DNA from: Lysinibacillus pakistanensis | GTDB taxonomy: Bacteria; Bacillota; Bacilli; Bacillales_A; Planococcaceae | DNA: 64,000 nt | Assembly (NCBI RefSeq): GCF_030123245.1 | Contig: NZ_CP126101.1 | Span: 3,098,501 to 3,162,500, forward strand | Direction: 5' to 3' | In this document: positions 1 through 8,350 of the stretch, in pieces | Numbering within the stretch: position 1 is the first letter of the stretch | Layout of the letters: every line of letters begins with the position of its first letter | Position numbers and translations under genes: made by a program | The notes under the pieces: model-generated | Database searches by the model: none | Told to the model about the DNA's origin: nothing | The model's input: only the letters and a program-made list of their open reading frames with translations

Positions 1-801
1 AGATTTAATACCTACTAAACGGTTTTCTACATGGTCAATACGGCCAACACCATGGGCACCAGCTACTGCATTTAGTTCTTGAATTAAATCAGCAAGCTTC
101 ATTTCTTTTCCGTTTAATGCAACCGGTTTACCAGCCACAAATTCGATTTCCACATATTCAGCTTCATCTGGTGCATTTTCAACAGAAACAGTTAAACCGT
201 AAGCTTCTTCTGGTGGTGAAACCCATGGGTCTTCCATGATTCCCGCTTCGTTTGCGCGACCCCATAAGTTTTGATCAATCGAGAATGGTGAATCTAATGT
301 TGCAGGAATAGGCACATTATGCTTCATTGCATATTCGATTTCCTCGTCACGGCTCCAGCCCCATTCACGTACAGGAGCTAATACCTCTAAATCTGGATTT
401 AATGCTTTAATAGAAACCTCGAAACGAACTTGGTCATTCCCTTTTCCTGTACAACCATGAGCTACTGCGTCAGCGCCCACTTGGTTGGCAATCTCCACTA
501 ACTTTTTCGAGATTAGTGGACGAGAAAGCGCTGATACTAATGGATATTTTTGTTCATACCAAGTATGTGCTTGTAATGAAATCAGTGCATAGCCTTCAGC
601 AAATTCATCCTTTGCATCTACCATATATGATTCAATTGCCCCTACTTGAAGAGCTTTATTTTTAATAAACTCAAGATCTTTCCCCTCACCAACGTCAAGA
701 CAAACTGCAATAACGTCCCAACCTTGTTCTTTTAACCATGGAATTGCTACAGAAGTATCAAGACCTCCTGAGTATGCTAATACTACTTTTTTATTTGCCA
801 T
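1..801 (-). CDS. argG: Argininosuccinate synthase, 3' end beyond window
   Basis: Catalyses ATP-dependent condensation of citrulline and aspartate to argininosuccinate, the penultimate step of arginine synthesis, in the cytosol. The N-terminus reads [17 protein letters not shown], the PP-loop ATP-binding motif of the family. The visible 267 codons stay in frame to base 1, so about the last third of a typical ~400-residue enzyme lies outside. ATG at 801 is preceded by a GGAGG ribosome site. argH would be expected downstream, outside the window. Two ARG-box-like palindromes upstream suggest ArgR repression. Identification is secure from the continuous family-typical sequence. Confidence 0.97.
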   Translation of the reverse strand, partial: MANKKVVLAYSGGLDTSVAIPWLKEQGWDVIAVCLDVGEGKDLEFIKNKALQVGAIESYMVDAKDEFAEGYALISLQAHTWYEQKYPLVSALSRPLISKKLVEIANQVGADAVAHGCTGKGNDQVRFEVSIKALNPDLEVLAPVREWGWSRDEEIEYAMKHNVPIPATLDSPFSIDQNLWGRANEAGIMEDPWVSPPEEAYGLTVSVENAPDEAEYVEIEFVAGKPVALNGKEMKLADLIQELNAVAGAHGVGRIDHVENRLVGIKS

Positions 802-833
802 TAAAAATGCGCCTCCAATTAATCTATGAGATA

Positions 834-847
834 TGTATGTTTATACA
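834..847 (-). promoter_or_regulatory. ARG box (ArgR operator) upstream of argG
   Basis: TGTATGTTTATACA is a near-symmetric palindrome fitting the Gram-positive/Gram-negative ARG box pattern TGNATWWWWATNCA with one off-consensus central base. It lies about 33 bases upstream of the argG start, where ArgR-arginine would block transcription. Function is inferred from sequence fit and from the adjacent gene. Confidence 0.65.
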
Positions 848-900
848 TTCATATAAAAGTTTATACACGAATAGTAACACGTTATAAAAATAAACACAAG

Positions 901-914
901 TGTATTTTTATAAA
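901..914 (-). promoter_or_regulatory. Second ARG-box-like site upstream of argG
   Basis: TGTATTTTTATAAA matches the ARG box pattern except for the last CA. It is 67 bases from the first site (start to start), which puts the two sites on either side of the likely promoter. Paired boxes are typical for hexameric ArgR. Confidence 0.5.
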
Positions 915-1092
915 TTTGTAGACATTTATGTTTATTGTAAAAAGTAAGTCATTTCAATACTTATAGCCATTGTACAAACTATGAATATTTTTACTCTTAA
1001 AAATGATTTCTTACTTTCTACTTGGATGTATACAATATAAATTTCCGAAGATAACACCCTATTTAGAATTTGATTGTACAATAGGAGCACTA

Positions 1093-1137
1093 AAAAAGTC
1101 GATTTGCCACAAAAAATGTGATGCCAATCGACTTTTT
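1093..1137. terminator. Bidirectional hairpin between argG and CPBP gene
   Basis: Arms AAAAAGTCGATT and AATCGACTTTTT close a 21-base loop. The T-run follows the stem on both strands. It sits 32 bases beyond the stop of the minus-strand CPBP gene and can terminate it. Confidence 0.8.
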
Positions 1138-1168
1138 CAAAAAAATATTTAACTTTTCAGCTTCTAAT

Positions 1169-2002
1169 CTACATGACAGTAGGGTTTCCATAAAGAAGGC
1201 TTTTTTCTTTCTTGCCATACAACACCTTCTTTGGATTGATAATGATAATTAAAACTGCTGCTATTCCGTATAAAATCGCGTTATACATAATTAAATCGCT
1301 TAAATTTCCGTTTATGATACCAATAAAAAAATTAAAGTTATGATGGATGATAATCGGAATAATTAAATTTTGATTTAAATTATAAAATGCTGCCATAAGT
1401 ATTGTAGTGGACATGATTGAAATCATAAAGAATAGAATATACTTCATTAAATCAATGCCCGTAAATCCTGTAGTAAACCAGATGGGTAGATGCCACAGCC
1501 CCCACCAGAATCCTATGATGATAGATGCTTTTAATGGTGAATGCTTTTTCTGAAGCTCCAATAATGCAAAGCCTCTCCAACCTAATTCTTCACCAAATGG
1601 TCCTGACAATAGTGTTTTGAAAAAGTAATAGAGCAGCATACCCCATGAGGATAAAGTGAAAATTGAGTCTACTTCACTCTTGCTCAAGATGATCAACATT
1701 ATTGTCAAAAAGATAAGGGCTTGAATTGTACTTACAGAAAGCAACACAGAAACTTTAATTTTATGTTTGAATTTGCTTTTTACAAATTGTATAAAACTCT
1801 GACCAGGATAGATTTTCTTAAAAAGGATAGCAAACGCAAAGGTTGAAGCCCAGGATGAAATACAATGGACTACAACAAATAACCATGTAGACAAACCTAA
1901 CATCTTGGTTACGCCTACAAGACAAAAAAGTGGCCAAAAGATGATATTGGTTAGTAGGATAAAACTTACTATTGGTTTTTTTAATTTTTTTTCTTTACTC
2001 AA
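1169..2002 (-). CDS. CPBP family intramembrane metalloprotease
   Basis: Polytopic membrane protein of the CAAX-protease/bacteriocin-processing (Abi, CPBP) family. The diagnostic motifs are present: EELGWRG (EExxxR) in the middle, WGLWHLP (second conserved histidine) shortly after, and HHNFNF towards the C-terminus. About seven or eight hydrophobic segments are seen. The start used is TTG at 2002 (SKEKKLKK follows), because AAAGGGGG lies 8 bases before it. An in-frame TTG six codons earlier would overlap that ribosome site. Members process prenylated or bacteriocin-like peptides or give self-immunity, but no substrate gene is next to it. It is a single-gene unit ending in a strong hairpin. Confidence 0.85.
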   Translation of the reverse strand: MSKEKKLKKPIVSFILLTNIIFWPLFCLVGVTKMLGLSTWLFVVVHCISSWASTFAFAILFKKIYPGQSFIQFVKSKFKHKIKVSVLLSVSTIQALIFLTIMLIILSKSEVDSIFTLSSWGMLLYYFFKTLLSGPFGEELGWRGFALLELQKKHSPLKASIIIGFWWGLWHLPIWFTTGFTGIDLMKYILFFMISIMSTTILMAAFYNLNQNLIIPIIIHHNFNFFIGIINGNLSDLIMYNAILYGIAAVLIIIINPKKVLYGKKEKSLLYGNPTVM

Positions 2003-2125
2003 ACATCTTCCCCCTTTCAAATTACGGATATTTTTAGCTTAAACCTAGGAGTTACCCACAGGTCAATACAATATAAGGGTCTAAAAATAAATAGTTACTT
2101 AAAAAAGATGCTAAAGCCTGGATTT

Positions 2126-2206
2126 TTATGTATTAATAGTATTAAAGTTGCGTTATTTGATTTAGATGGAATTTTGTTAAATAGGGAGACATATTTAACC
2201 CAATAA
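2126..2206 (+). pseudogene. HAD-family hydrolase N-terminal fragment
   Basis: One plus-strand frame reads KVALFDLDGILLNRETYLTQ and then stops. The DLDG is the nucleophile motif I of haloacid dehalogenase-type phosphatases (DxDGT). No start codon with a ribosome site precedes it, and no downstream HAD motifs follow, so only about 20 residues of an ancestral gene remain. The rest of the 555-base gap (2003-2557) shows nothing else except the hairpin at 2336. Confidence 0.5.
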
Positions 2207-2335
2207 GAAATCGAGGATATTTAGAAATAATTTCGAATGGTAATGGTAGGGTGGGAATGAAGGCATTTGGATAGGGGCATGTCAATACGGATTCCATTGT
2301 TCATGATTTGTCTAATACATAAAAAAACTACAAAA

Positions 2336-2366
2336 AACCATCTACCATTATATTTGGTGGATGGTT
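2336..2366 (-). terminator. Intrinsic terminator of the MerR gene
   Basis: Arms AACCATCTACCA and TGGTGGATGGTT are perfectly complementary over 12 bases. On the minus strand they are followed by a T-rich tail. The hairpin lies about 190 bases after the MerR-family stop. Confidence 0.75.
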
Positions 2367-2557
2367 TATGTTTTGAATTTTGCTCTGCGGCATAAGCATA
2401 GCCTTTTGGGACATTCTATTAAGTATAAGTAGATTTCTATCAAGTACAAATACTCGTCAATCATGCATATTTTTCTGTCTATTCAGCAATCCCCCACTCA
2501 AAACAAAAATTTCATGATGTTTTCGACAAAATAAAAGCCTTCACCTAACAACGAATA

Positions 2558-3352
2558 TCACTTAATAGGTACAAAAATTTCTAAAAAGGCTCGTTCTAAG
2601 CCATCTTCATAAGTAGTAAGTAATTGATTTATATATACTAGTCCCAAAAGTTCATAGCCGTTTTCTTTTGCCGCTTTTTTTATACTAGCCTCAACTTTAT
2701 GGTCTGTATTTTTTCCACCCGTTGACCACCTTCCATCTTCAATAACTGTATACAGACATTTTGGATGGGATAGAATTTCACCTGCAATTTCTTTATCAAG
2801 ATCCTCTACTTTTTTTACGATGATAAACTTATCTTCTAGTACACCTTCTTCATTGAATTGAATGACTCTTCTCAAAGAAGTAAGTGTCACTGCTTGTTTT
2901 AAATTATCTAAGTTATCCTTTATTATTTCATATTTATCATATGCAGTATGATGCTCAATTTCTCCCTTTACCTCTATCGGCTTCATTTCTTGGATGGTAT
3001 ATGTGCCTAGAAATTTTTTAACTTTTTCGCAATCTTCCTGAACGGTTTGAAGCTTTTTTACTAGCAACTTTTTATACTCGATTTCTTCCATAACCTCCTG
3101 CATTTTCTCCTCGAATAGTGATTGTATGCCCTCTATGCTCTTGCCTTTTCTTAATTCTTGAATTTTTTTAATTTCAATATCCATTTCGCGATAGAAATTA
3201 ACTGTTGTTATATCATATATATCAAAACGATTATATTCTCTATACCCATTCTCACTATTTTGCTTTGGCTTTACTAATTCCTTTTCCTCATAAAACTTTA
3301 AAGTATCTCTTGAAACCCCTAAAAACTTCGCTACTTGTCCAATTGTGTACAT
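2558..3352 (-). CDS. MerR family regulator with GyrI-like effector domain
   Basis: A 264-residue regulator. Residues 1-70 form a MerR winged helix-turn-helix (MYTIGQVAKFLGVSRDTLKF, then YREYNRFDIYDI). A coiled-coil dimerisation helix covers about residues 75-115. The remaining ~150 residues resemble the GyrI-like/BmrR-type effector-binding fold, with a W..G.K..D segment and a C-terminal EIFVPIK strand. Such proteins activate transporters or enzymes on binding bulky amphipathic ligands. No divergent efflux gene is adjacent, so the target is unknown. A single-gene unit with its own terminator. Family assignment is firm, ligand unknown. Confidence 0.88.
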   Translation of the reverse strand: MYTIGQVAKFLGVSRDTLKFYEEKELVKPKQNSENGYREYNRFDIYDITTVNFYREMDIEIKKIQELRKGKSIEGIQSLFEEKMQEVMEEIEYKKLLVKKLQTVQEDCEKVKKFLGTYTIQEMKPIEVKGEIEHHTAYDKYEIIKDNLDNLKQAVTLTSLRRVIQFNEEGVLEDKFIIVKKVEDLDKEIAGEILSHPKCLYTVIEDGRWSTGGKNTDHKVEASIKKAAKENGYELLGLVYINQLLTTYEDGLERAFLEIFVPIK

Positions 3353-3417
3353 TATGCTCTCCTTTCCTATTCTTTTAAATACTTTAAATCAATTTCGCCT
3401 TGACATAATTGTAGCTG

Positions 3418-3447
3418 TCGCTTTGCTTTCGCTACAGATAAAACCGT
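3418..3447. repeat. Short piece resembling dispersed repeat family C
   Basis: The string GCTGTCGCTTTGCTTTCGCTA nearly repeats a segment at about 16068-16088 (GCTGTCGCTTCGCTTTCGCA). Only ~20 bases are shared, so this may be a remnant of the larger repeat at 16.0 and 38.6 kb or coincidence. Confidence 0.35.
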
Positions 3448-3499
3448 GTTGCTGCCACTATACTTTCGATACAAAAAACATCTGCTGAATGAAGATAAA

Positions 3500-3545
3500 A
3501 AACTGTAAACACTCTCTCCTGCTTTTTTGAGAATGGTTACAGTTT
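3500..3545 (-). terminator. Terminator after the SDR gene
   Basis: Arms AAACTGTAA and TTACAGTTT with an extended CACTCTC/GAGAATG inner stem lie just past the SDR stop at 3554. They end the MBL-SDR operon. Confidence 0.7.
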
Positions 3546-3553
3546 AGTCCCTG

Positions 3554-4306
3554 CTATTTTTTGTTGAAAAATGATTTACCTAAAAATTCAATGGCGGCAG
3601 GAGCCAGTGCATAAAGCTTACTGGATAATCCCATGATTTTTGGTAAGTTCACCTCTCGAACAGGGCGTTTAATTGTTTTAACCGTAGCCTGTGCTACTTC
3701 TTCTGCTGTTAATAAAAATCTACCTAAGGAAGCCCGATAGCCGCTATCATCACTCGCCTTATCTAAAAATGGCGTATCAATTGGGCCAGGATGTATCGCT
3801 GTCACTTTAATCTGATAAGGCGCTAGTTCCATACGAAGTCCATTAGTAAATCCGACTATAGCATGCTTTGTTGCAGCATAAACACTAGCTTTTGGCGTCG
3901 CTACCTTCCCTGCCTGTGAGCCAATGAAAATAAGGTGCCCCTGTTGACGCTGAATCATTGGCAATGTTAAGCGCTTGGCTAAATATATTGGCACACTTAC
4001 ATTTAAGTTAACCATTTGGGAAATTTCCTCATCAGATAATGTAGGTGCCATTCCAAATTTACCCACACCAGCTGAGAGTATCGCCACATCGAGTGGTGGT
4101 AGTTGGGCGCAAACTTCATCAATAGCCGTTAAATTTGTTAAATCAGCTTGAATCACAATCGCGCCTAAACGTTCTAATGCTTTTAATGCAACAGTATTAC
4201 GTCCTGTTGCATATACGATATGACCTTGCGCTACTAATAATTCTGTCATTTTTAATCCTACTCCACTTGTTGCACCCGTAACGAAGATTGTCTTTTTATC
4301 AGCCAT
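3554..4306 (-). CDS. Short-chain dehydrogenase/reductase
   Basis: A classical 250-residue SDR oxidoreductase, cytosolic, with NAD(P) as cofactor. The glycine-rich motif TGATSGVG is at residues 10-17, a serine in the catalytic region lies in FIGSQAG, and the active-site YAATK lies near residue 143. HPGPIDTPF follows, as in many family members. The arginine pattern after the second strand (TGRN) suggests a preference for NADP, which is an inference. It starts 8 bases after the stop of the MBL hydrolase gene, so the two form an operon. The substrate cannot be read from sequence. Confidence 0.9.
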   Translation of the reverse strand: MADKKTIFVTGATSGVGLKMTELLVAQGHIVYATGRNTVALKALERLGAIVIQADLTNLTAIDEVCAQLPPLDVAILSAGVGKFGMAPTLSDEEISQMVNLNVSVPIYLAKRLTLPMIQRQQGHLIFIGSQAGKVATPKASVYAATKHAIVGFTNGLRMELAPYQIKVTAIHPGPIDTPFLDKASDDSGYRASLGRFLLTAEEVAQATVKTIKRPVREVNLPKIMGLSSKLYALAPAAIEFLGKSFFNKK

Positions 4307-4314
4307 GCAAACAC

Positions 4315-5262
4315 CTACTTTCTTTTAAATACATAAATGCCTTCCTCAGTTTTCGTAGATGTAATATAATGATTGGCTTCTAAATAATCTAAATGTCCAA
4401 GTGTTTTGGATAGTGTTAAACCTAGTTTACGCTGAAAAATAGCCGGATACAGGCGCATTGTAACTTGAACAACCGTTAGTTGATCTTCACCTAATAGCTC
4501 TAATACCTTCATCGATTGCTGATGCTGACGTTCTAGACGTTTATCGATTAATAAAGGAATATCCTCTAATTCTGCACCATGACCTGTATGCATCATTTTC
4601 ACTGGCAATTGTCGTAAAATTTCAAGTGATTTATTATACTGTAGTAATGATTTAGTACGTCCTATTGTACGATCCAATGGTGGTTCAATTAAAGGGTTTG
4701 GCGTAATTTTTTCCAATAATAAATCCCCACCAATCACATGATGTGTTTTTTCATCCCAGAAGATGAAGTGACTTTGTGCGTGACCTAATGTTTCAATCGC
4801 CTTTAAGCCCGGATGACCAGGCACTTCATCTCCATCACCTAGAATTTGTGTTAATGGACGTTCACCGACAAGCTCTAATTCGCGACGTACATGTACACTC
4901 GGCTGAATATATTCCTGTGGAACGCCATGCTCAAATAAGCGTTCACTATAAAATCGTTCATGATATCGTAAAAACTCCTCGTCATGACGAAGCCACTTAT
5001 CGTTATAGGCATGCCCCAAAATTTCTGCATGTGGAAAGGCATCTACCCAACCTGCATGATCTGGATGGTGGTGGGTGAGTACAACCTGTTCAATATCCCT
5101 TAATTCGTAGCCTGCTGCTCGAATCCCCCATTTCAATGCATCATAGGCTTCCATTGTTTTTGGTCCAACATCAAAAAGTGTTAGTGCATCACCTTTGACA
5201 ACAAATGCATTGACATCTCCTACTTCATAGGGTGTTGGTATTTCTATTTTGTATATAGACAA
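4315..5262 (-). CDS. MBL-fold metallohydrolase
   Basis: Metallo-beta-lactamase-fold hydrolase of about 315 residues. The zinc motif is THHHPDHAG (HxHxDH). Further ligands are in TLGHAQSH, GGDLLL (Asp) and MHTGHGAE (last His). The C-terminal ~80 residues look like the winged-helix tail found in BLACT/LACTB2-like members. The start used is TTG at 5262, because AAGGGGGAAA sits at the right distance. An ATG 14 codons upstream at 5304 has no ribosome site. First gene of a two-gene operon with the SDR. Possible thioesterase/lactonase-type activity is inference. Confidence 0.88.
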   Translation of the reverse strand: MSIYKIEIPTPYEVGDVNAFVVKGDALTLFDVGPKTMEAYDALKWGIRAAGYELRDIEQVVLTHHHPDHAGWVDAFPHAEILGHAYNDKWLRHDEEFLRYHERFYSERLFEHGVPQEYIQPSVHVRRELELVGERPLTQILGDGDEVPGHPGLKAIETLGHAQSHFIFWDEKTHHVIGGDLLLEKITPNPLIEPPLDRTIGRTKSLLQYNKSLEILRQLPVKMMHTGHGAELEDIPLLIDKRLERQHQQSMKVLELLGEDQLTVVQVTMRLYPAIFQRKLGLTLSKTLGHLDYLEANHYITSTKTEEGIYVFKRK

Positions 5263-5343
5263 AGCTGTTTCCCCCTTTTGTACTACTAGTGAATAACAAT
5301 TCATTCTATTTTACAAGTTTTTCTTCTTTTCGTCATCCTACTG

Positions 5344-5372
5344 TTGACAGGTTGACGTATTATCAATATAAT
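5344..5372 (+). promoter_or_regulatory. Consensus sigma-A promoter of the proC leader
   Basis: TTGACA at 5344-5349 and TATAAT at 5367-5372 are both perfect consensus hexamers separated by 17 bases. Transcription would start near 5379, immediately upstream of the T-box leader. Confidence 0.88.
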
Positions 5373-5394
5373 TTTGAATAATCTAATTATTTTT

Positions 5395-5630
5395 GTGCGT
5401 TGATGAAGCCAAGTACGTAATTTGGTGAAGGTGTCTCAGAGAGTGTTACATTTGCTGCGAGTAACATCACCCACTCCCATTACCGAACCTACTTCTGAGC
5501 AGTTATGAAAACATAACCGTTCCCCTTGCGATAAAAGGGCTAAGAGTTGTGCCAATTGGCAAACAAAGGTGGTACCGCGGAAACAACAGCGTTTTCGTCC
5601 TTCTTGATAAGGACGGGAGCGCTTTTTATT
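5395..5630 (+). promoter_or_regulatory. T-box riboswitch (tRNA-Pro) controlling proC
   Basis: The leader has the signature T-box AAAGGTGGTACCGCG at 5565-5579, whose TGGT bulge would pair with the ACCA end of an uncharged tRNA. It is followed by a terminator hairpin (CGTCCTT/AAGGACG inside AGCG/CGCT, then TTTTTATTTT) at about 5588-5630. In the Stem I region a CCT proline codon occurs in the GAACCTAC context at 5488-5490, a fitting specifier for a proline gene. Uncharged tRNA-Pro should stabilise the antiterminator and switch on proC. The specifier assignment is inferred by position. Confidence 0.92.
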
Positions 5631-5650
5631 TTGAACTGGAGGTTTTGTTC

Positions 5651-6457
5651 ATGAAGAAAATACTATTTATCGGTGCAGGCTCAATGGCAGAGGCATTGAT
5701 TCAGGGCTGGGTTAACCAAAAGGTATTTACAGCACAAGAAATTTATGTCACCAATCGCTCAGATAAAGAACGCTTACAATTTTTGCATGAATCATATGGT
5801 GTCAATTGCTTAGTTGATGCAGAAATTTTTAAACAAGCAGACTTAATTATATTAGCAATGAAGCCAAAGGATGCTATTGCGGCAATGGATGAGTTGAAAG
5901 CGAAAATCACAGAGCACTCAGCCATCCTCTCTATTTTAGCAGGTATAGCTATTCAAACCATCACAGAGCATTTAGGCATACGTCCAGTTGCTCGAGTTAT
6001 GCCTAATACTTCAGCCACAATCGGGATGTCGGCTAGTGGTATTGCCTTCAGTAACGAAGTGACTACTGAACAGCGTACGACTTTCTTACAATTGCTCGAG
6101 GCAGTTGGTTCGGTCATTGAAGTAGATGAGGATCAATTACATGCTGTAACGGCTCTTTCAGGTAGTGGTCCTGCTTATATCTATTATTTAATGGAGGCAT
6201 TTGAAAAAGTCGGCACAAAGGTTGGTCTTTCAAAGGATACCGTACGACTATTAATGACACAAACACTGGCAGGGACTGCTGAAATGCTGAAGCAATCTGT
6301 TGATGAGCCGGATGTACTACGCAGAAAGGTGACTAGTCCAGGGGGCACGACAGAAGCCGGGATTAAAGCGCTTGAAAAATATCAATTTAATGAGGCAATT
6401 GAAGCATGTATTAAAGAAGCAGAGGCTCGGTCTCGTTCACTTGCAAATAGTAAGTAA
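5651..6457 (+). CDS. proC: Pyrroline-5-carboxylate reductase
   Basis: Reduces pyrroline-5-carboxylate to proline with NAD(P)H, the last step of proline synthesis, in the cytosol. The N-terminal Rossmann motif is FIGAGSMAEA. The family signature near the C-terminal helical domain includes LSGSGPAYIYYLMEA and VTSPGGTTEAGI. 268 residues is normal. ATG at 5651 is used because GGAGG ends nine bases before it. Reading frames extending further upstream run through the T-box terminator and are not plausible starts. Regulated by the proline T-box immediately upstream. Confidence 0.97.
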   Translation: MKKILFIGAGSMAEALIQGWVNQKVFTAQEIYVTNRSDKERLQFLHESYGVNCLVDAEIFKQADLIILAMKPKDAIAAMDELKAKITEHSAILSILAGIAIQTITEHLGIRPVARVMPNTSATIGMSASGIAFSNEVTTEQRTTFLQLLEAVGSVIEVDEDQLHAVTALSGSGPAYIYYLMEAFEKVGTKVGLSKDTVRLLMTQTLAGTAEMLKQSVDEPDVLRRKVTSPGGTTEAGIKALEKYQFNEAIEACIKEAEARSRSLANSK

Positions 6458-6502
6458 AATGTGCAAAATAGAGTTTATCACTAGGAATTAGGGGGCTTTA
6501 TT

Positions 6503-7513
6503 TTGACTAAATTATTCGAACCTTATCAACTACAGTCTATCACTTTAAAAAATCGTGTTGTGATGGCACCAATGTGTATGTATTCTGCTCAGGATGATGG
6601 ACTTGTCACGCCTTTTCATCAAGTTCATTATGCAACACGAGCTGCGGGTCAAGTAGGTTTAATCATTCTTGAAGCAACAGGTATTGTCCCAGAAGGTCGT
6701 ATCTCCAATAAAGATCTTGGCATTTGGGATGATGCCCATATCGAAGGCTTACGTCAATTAGTCAATGGAATGAAGGCATATGGAGCAAAAACTGGTATTC
6801 AGTTAGCACATGCCGGACGCAAAGCAACTGTGGAGGGAGAAATTTTTGCCCCTTCAGCTATTGCCTTTAGTGATGCCTATCAAACGCCAACTGAAATGAC
6901 TATAGAAGACATTGAATATGTTATAGAAGCATTTAAGAAAGCCGCTGTTCGTGCTGCTAAAGCTGGCTTTGATGTCCTTGAAATTCATGGAGCACACGGC
7001 TACCTTATTAGTGAATTTTTATCACCAGCAACTAATAAGCGGACTGATTTGTATGGAGGGTCACAGGAAAATCGATACCGTATATTACGTCAAGTGATTG
7101 ATGCCATTCGTAGTGTATGGGAGGGTCCTTTACTTGTACGTGTATCTGCAGAAGATTATGCAGCAGATGGAACGACAATGGAAGACTTTATCGTCTTTAG
7201 CCGCTGGATGAAATCACAGGGTGTTGATTTAGTGGATGTTTCTACAGGAGGCGTCGTGCAAGCACATATTAATATTTTTCCTGGCTACCAAGTACCTCAT
7301 GCTGAAGCGATTAAACATGGTGCTGAAATACCAACAGGCGCAGTTGGTCTGATTACAACAGCTATTCAGGCAGAGGAAATCTTACAAAATAATCGTGCTG
7401 ACTTAATTTTCTTAGCTCGTGTTCTTCTGCGTGAGCCATATTGGCCATTACACGCAGCCAAGGATTTAGGAGAAGACATTCAACCACCAGTGCAATACGT
7501 ACGTGGTTGGTAA
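6503..7513 (+). CDS. namA: NADPH dehydrogenase NamA (old yellow enzyme, YqjM type)
   Basis: FMN-dependent ene-reductase that reduces alpha,beta-unsaturated carbonyls and nitro compounds with NADPH. It has the YqjM-subclass features: [15 protein letters not shown] with the active-site cysteine, [25 protein letters not shown] with the substrate-binding His-x-x-His, and [14 protein letters not shown]. The 336-residue length fits the family. The start is TTG at 6503, behind TTAGGGGGC. It lies 45 bases after proC without a clear terminator between, so read-through from proC is possible. It ends before a hairpin. Confidence 0.95.
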   Translation: MTKLFEPYQLQSITLKNRVVMAPMCMYSAQDDGLVTPFHQVHYATRAAGQVGLIILEATGIVPEGRISNKDLGIWDDAHIEGLRQLVNGMKAYGAKTGIQLAHAGRKATVEGEIFAPSAIAFSDAYQTPTEMTIEDIEYVIEAFKKAAVRAAKAGFDVLEIHGAHGYLISEFLSPATNKRTDLYGGSQENRYRILRQVIDAIRSVWEGPLLVRVSAEDYAADGTTMEDFIVFSRWMKSQGVDLVDVSTGGVVQAHINIFPGYQVPHAEAIKHGAEIPTGAVGLITTAIQAEEILQNNRADLIFLARVLLREPYWPLHAAKDLGEDIQPPVQYVRGW

Positions 7514-7551
7514 AAAATAGCGGTATATCGGCTATTTACCTAAATGTAAAA

Positions 7552-7583
7552 AACAGCTTGTTGATTTATGCTAACAAGCTGTT
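7552..7583. terminator. Bidirectional terminator between namA and DUF1450 gene
   Basis: Arms AACAGCTTGTT and AACAAGCTGTT are perfect 11-base complements with A- and T-rich flanks. They lie between the convergent stops at 7513 and 7590. Confidence 0.85.
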
Positions 7584-7589
7584 CTTATT

Positions 7590-7868
7590 TCAATAAAGAG
7601 GATTTTGTTTAATTTCTTCATCAACTGCCTGCACTAACGACTCTGCATCGTCTGCAGTTACAATTTCTCCATTGACGATGGCAAAGATCCCTTGCTCACA
7701 AATTTCACAATGAGATGTACAGCCAGATTCTTCAATTTCAATATCAGATCTTTCAACTAATACATCATAAGCATCTGCTGAACCCAATGATAAATTTGTG
7801 ATGCAAAACTCTACTCTATTTTTCAATTGCTGTGGCTCTTTCTTTTTTTTAAAAATAGAAAATACCAT
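7590..7868 (-). CDS. DUF1450 / YuzB-like small protein
   Basis: A 92-residue protein matching the YuzB-type DUF1450 family: VEFCITNL near residue 19, then the cysteine cluster GCTSHCEICEQG, FAIVNGEIV and a C-terminal acidic helix ending QNPLY. The cysteine pattern recalls thioredoxin-like ferredoxin folds and may bind metal or be redox active, which is an inference. The basic, hydrophobic N-terminal stretch (MVFSIFKKKKE) is an addition relative to YuzB. ATG is preceded by GGGGA. Function unknown. Confidence 0.75.
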   Translation of the reverse strand: MVFSIFKKKKEPQQLKNRVEFCITNLSLGSADAYDVLVERSDIEIEESGCTSHCEICEQGIFAIVNGEIVTADDAESLVQAVDEEIKQNPLY

Positions 7869-7916
7869 TCTTTCTTTACTCCCCCTACTCTCTCAATCTA
7901 AACACTATGACCTACA

Positions 7917-8111
7917 TTACTTTAATATTATGGCGTAGTCAGGACAAAGGTAATGCCCTTCTTCTAAACAAAATAATTTACTTAAAAGCAAGTACAATTT
8001 AGTAAAAAACCATCTAGGAGAGTATTTGATTTTTTCATACTCCCATTTTATAAAATTCAATATTAATTTCTCCATATCTATTACATCTTCTAATCTATCA
8101 TAAAATTGCAC
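7917..8111 (-). CDS. Small hypothetical protein (uncertain)
   Basis: A 64-codon frame with a GTG start and no convincing ribosome site. The sequence is rich in aromatic and hydrophobic residues (IKWEYEKIKYSPRWFF, LYLLLSKLF) with two cysteines. It matches no family I recognise. It could be a genuine small gene, a decayed one or chance. The gap on its far side (8112-8350) contains only the hairpin at 8168. Confidence 0.3.
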   Translation of the reverse strand: MQFYDRLEDVIDMEKLILNFIKWEYEKIKYSPRWFFTKLYLLLSKLFCLEEGHYLCPDYAIILK

Positions 8112-8167
8112 ATAAATACTTTTTTATGCCTGTTAAAATACATTTACATGAAGTGGAAACGAAAAAA

Positions 8168-8208
8168 CATATGCAAAAGAAGGATTTTAAGCACCTCCTT
8201 GCATATGT
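8168..8208 (-). terminator. Hairpin after the immunity-like array
   Basis: ACATATGCAA and TTGCATATGT are perfect 10-base arms, extended by AG..GG/CC..CT. It lies about 140 bases beyond the stop of the last gene of the 8.3-12.1 kb array. The T-tail is poor, so terminator function is only likely. Confidence 0.45.
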
Positions 8209-8350
8209 TAAATATAGTATGATAAATCTTCTTAATCCTAACCTACTAAAAATTTTAAACCAGCTAGTTAAATTTTTCTTCTAGGTTTTTTTGAAGGTTC
8301 TCTTGGACCTATTATTCTTTTTTTAATTCAGTATTTTTCATTTCTCTATA

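Noticed and set aside
5549..5650. Upstream extension of the proC frame
   Set aside because: It would read through the T-box antiterminator and terminator. GGAGG directly precedes the ATG at 5651.
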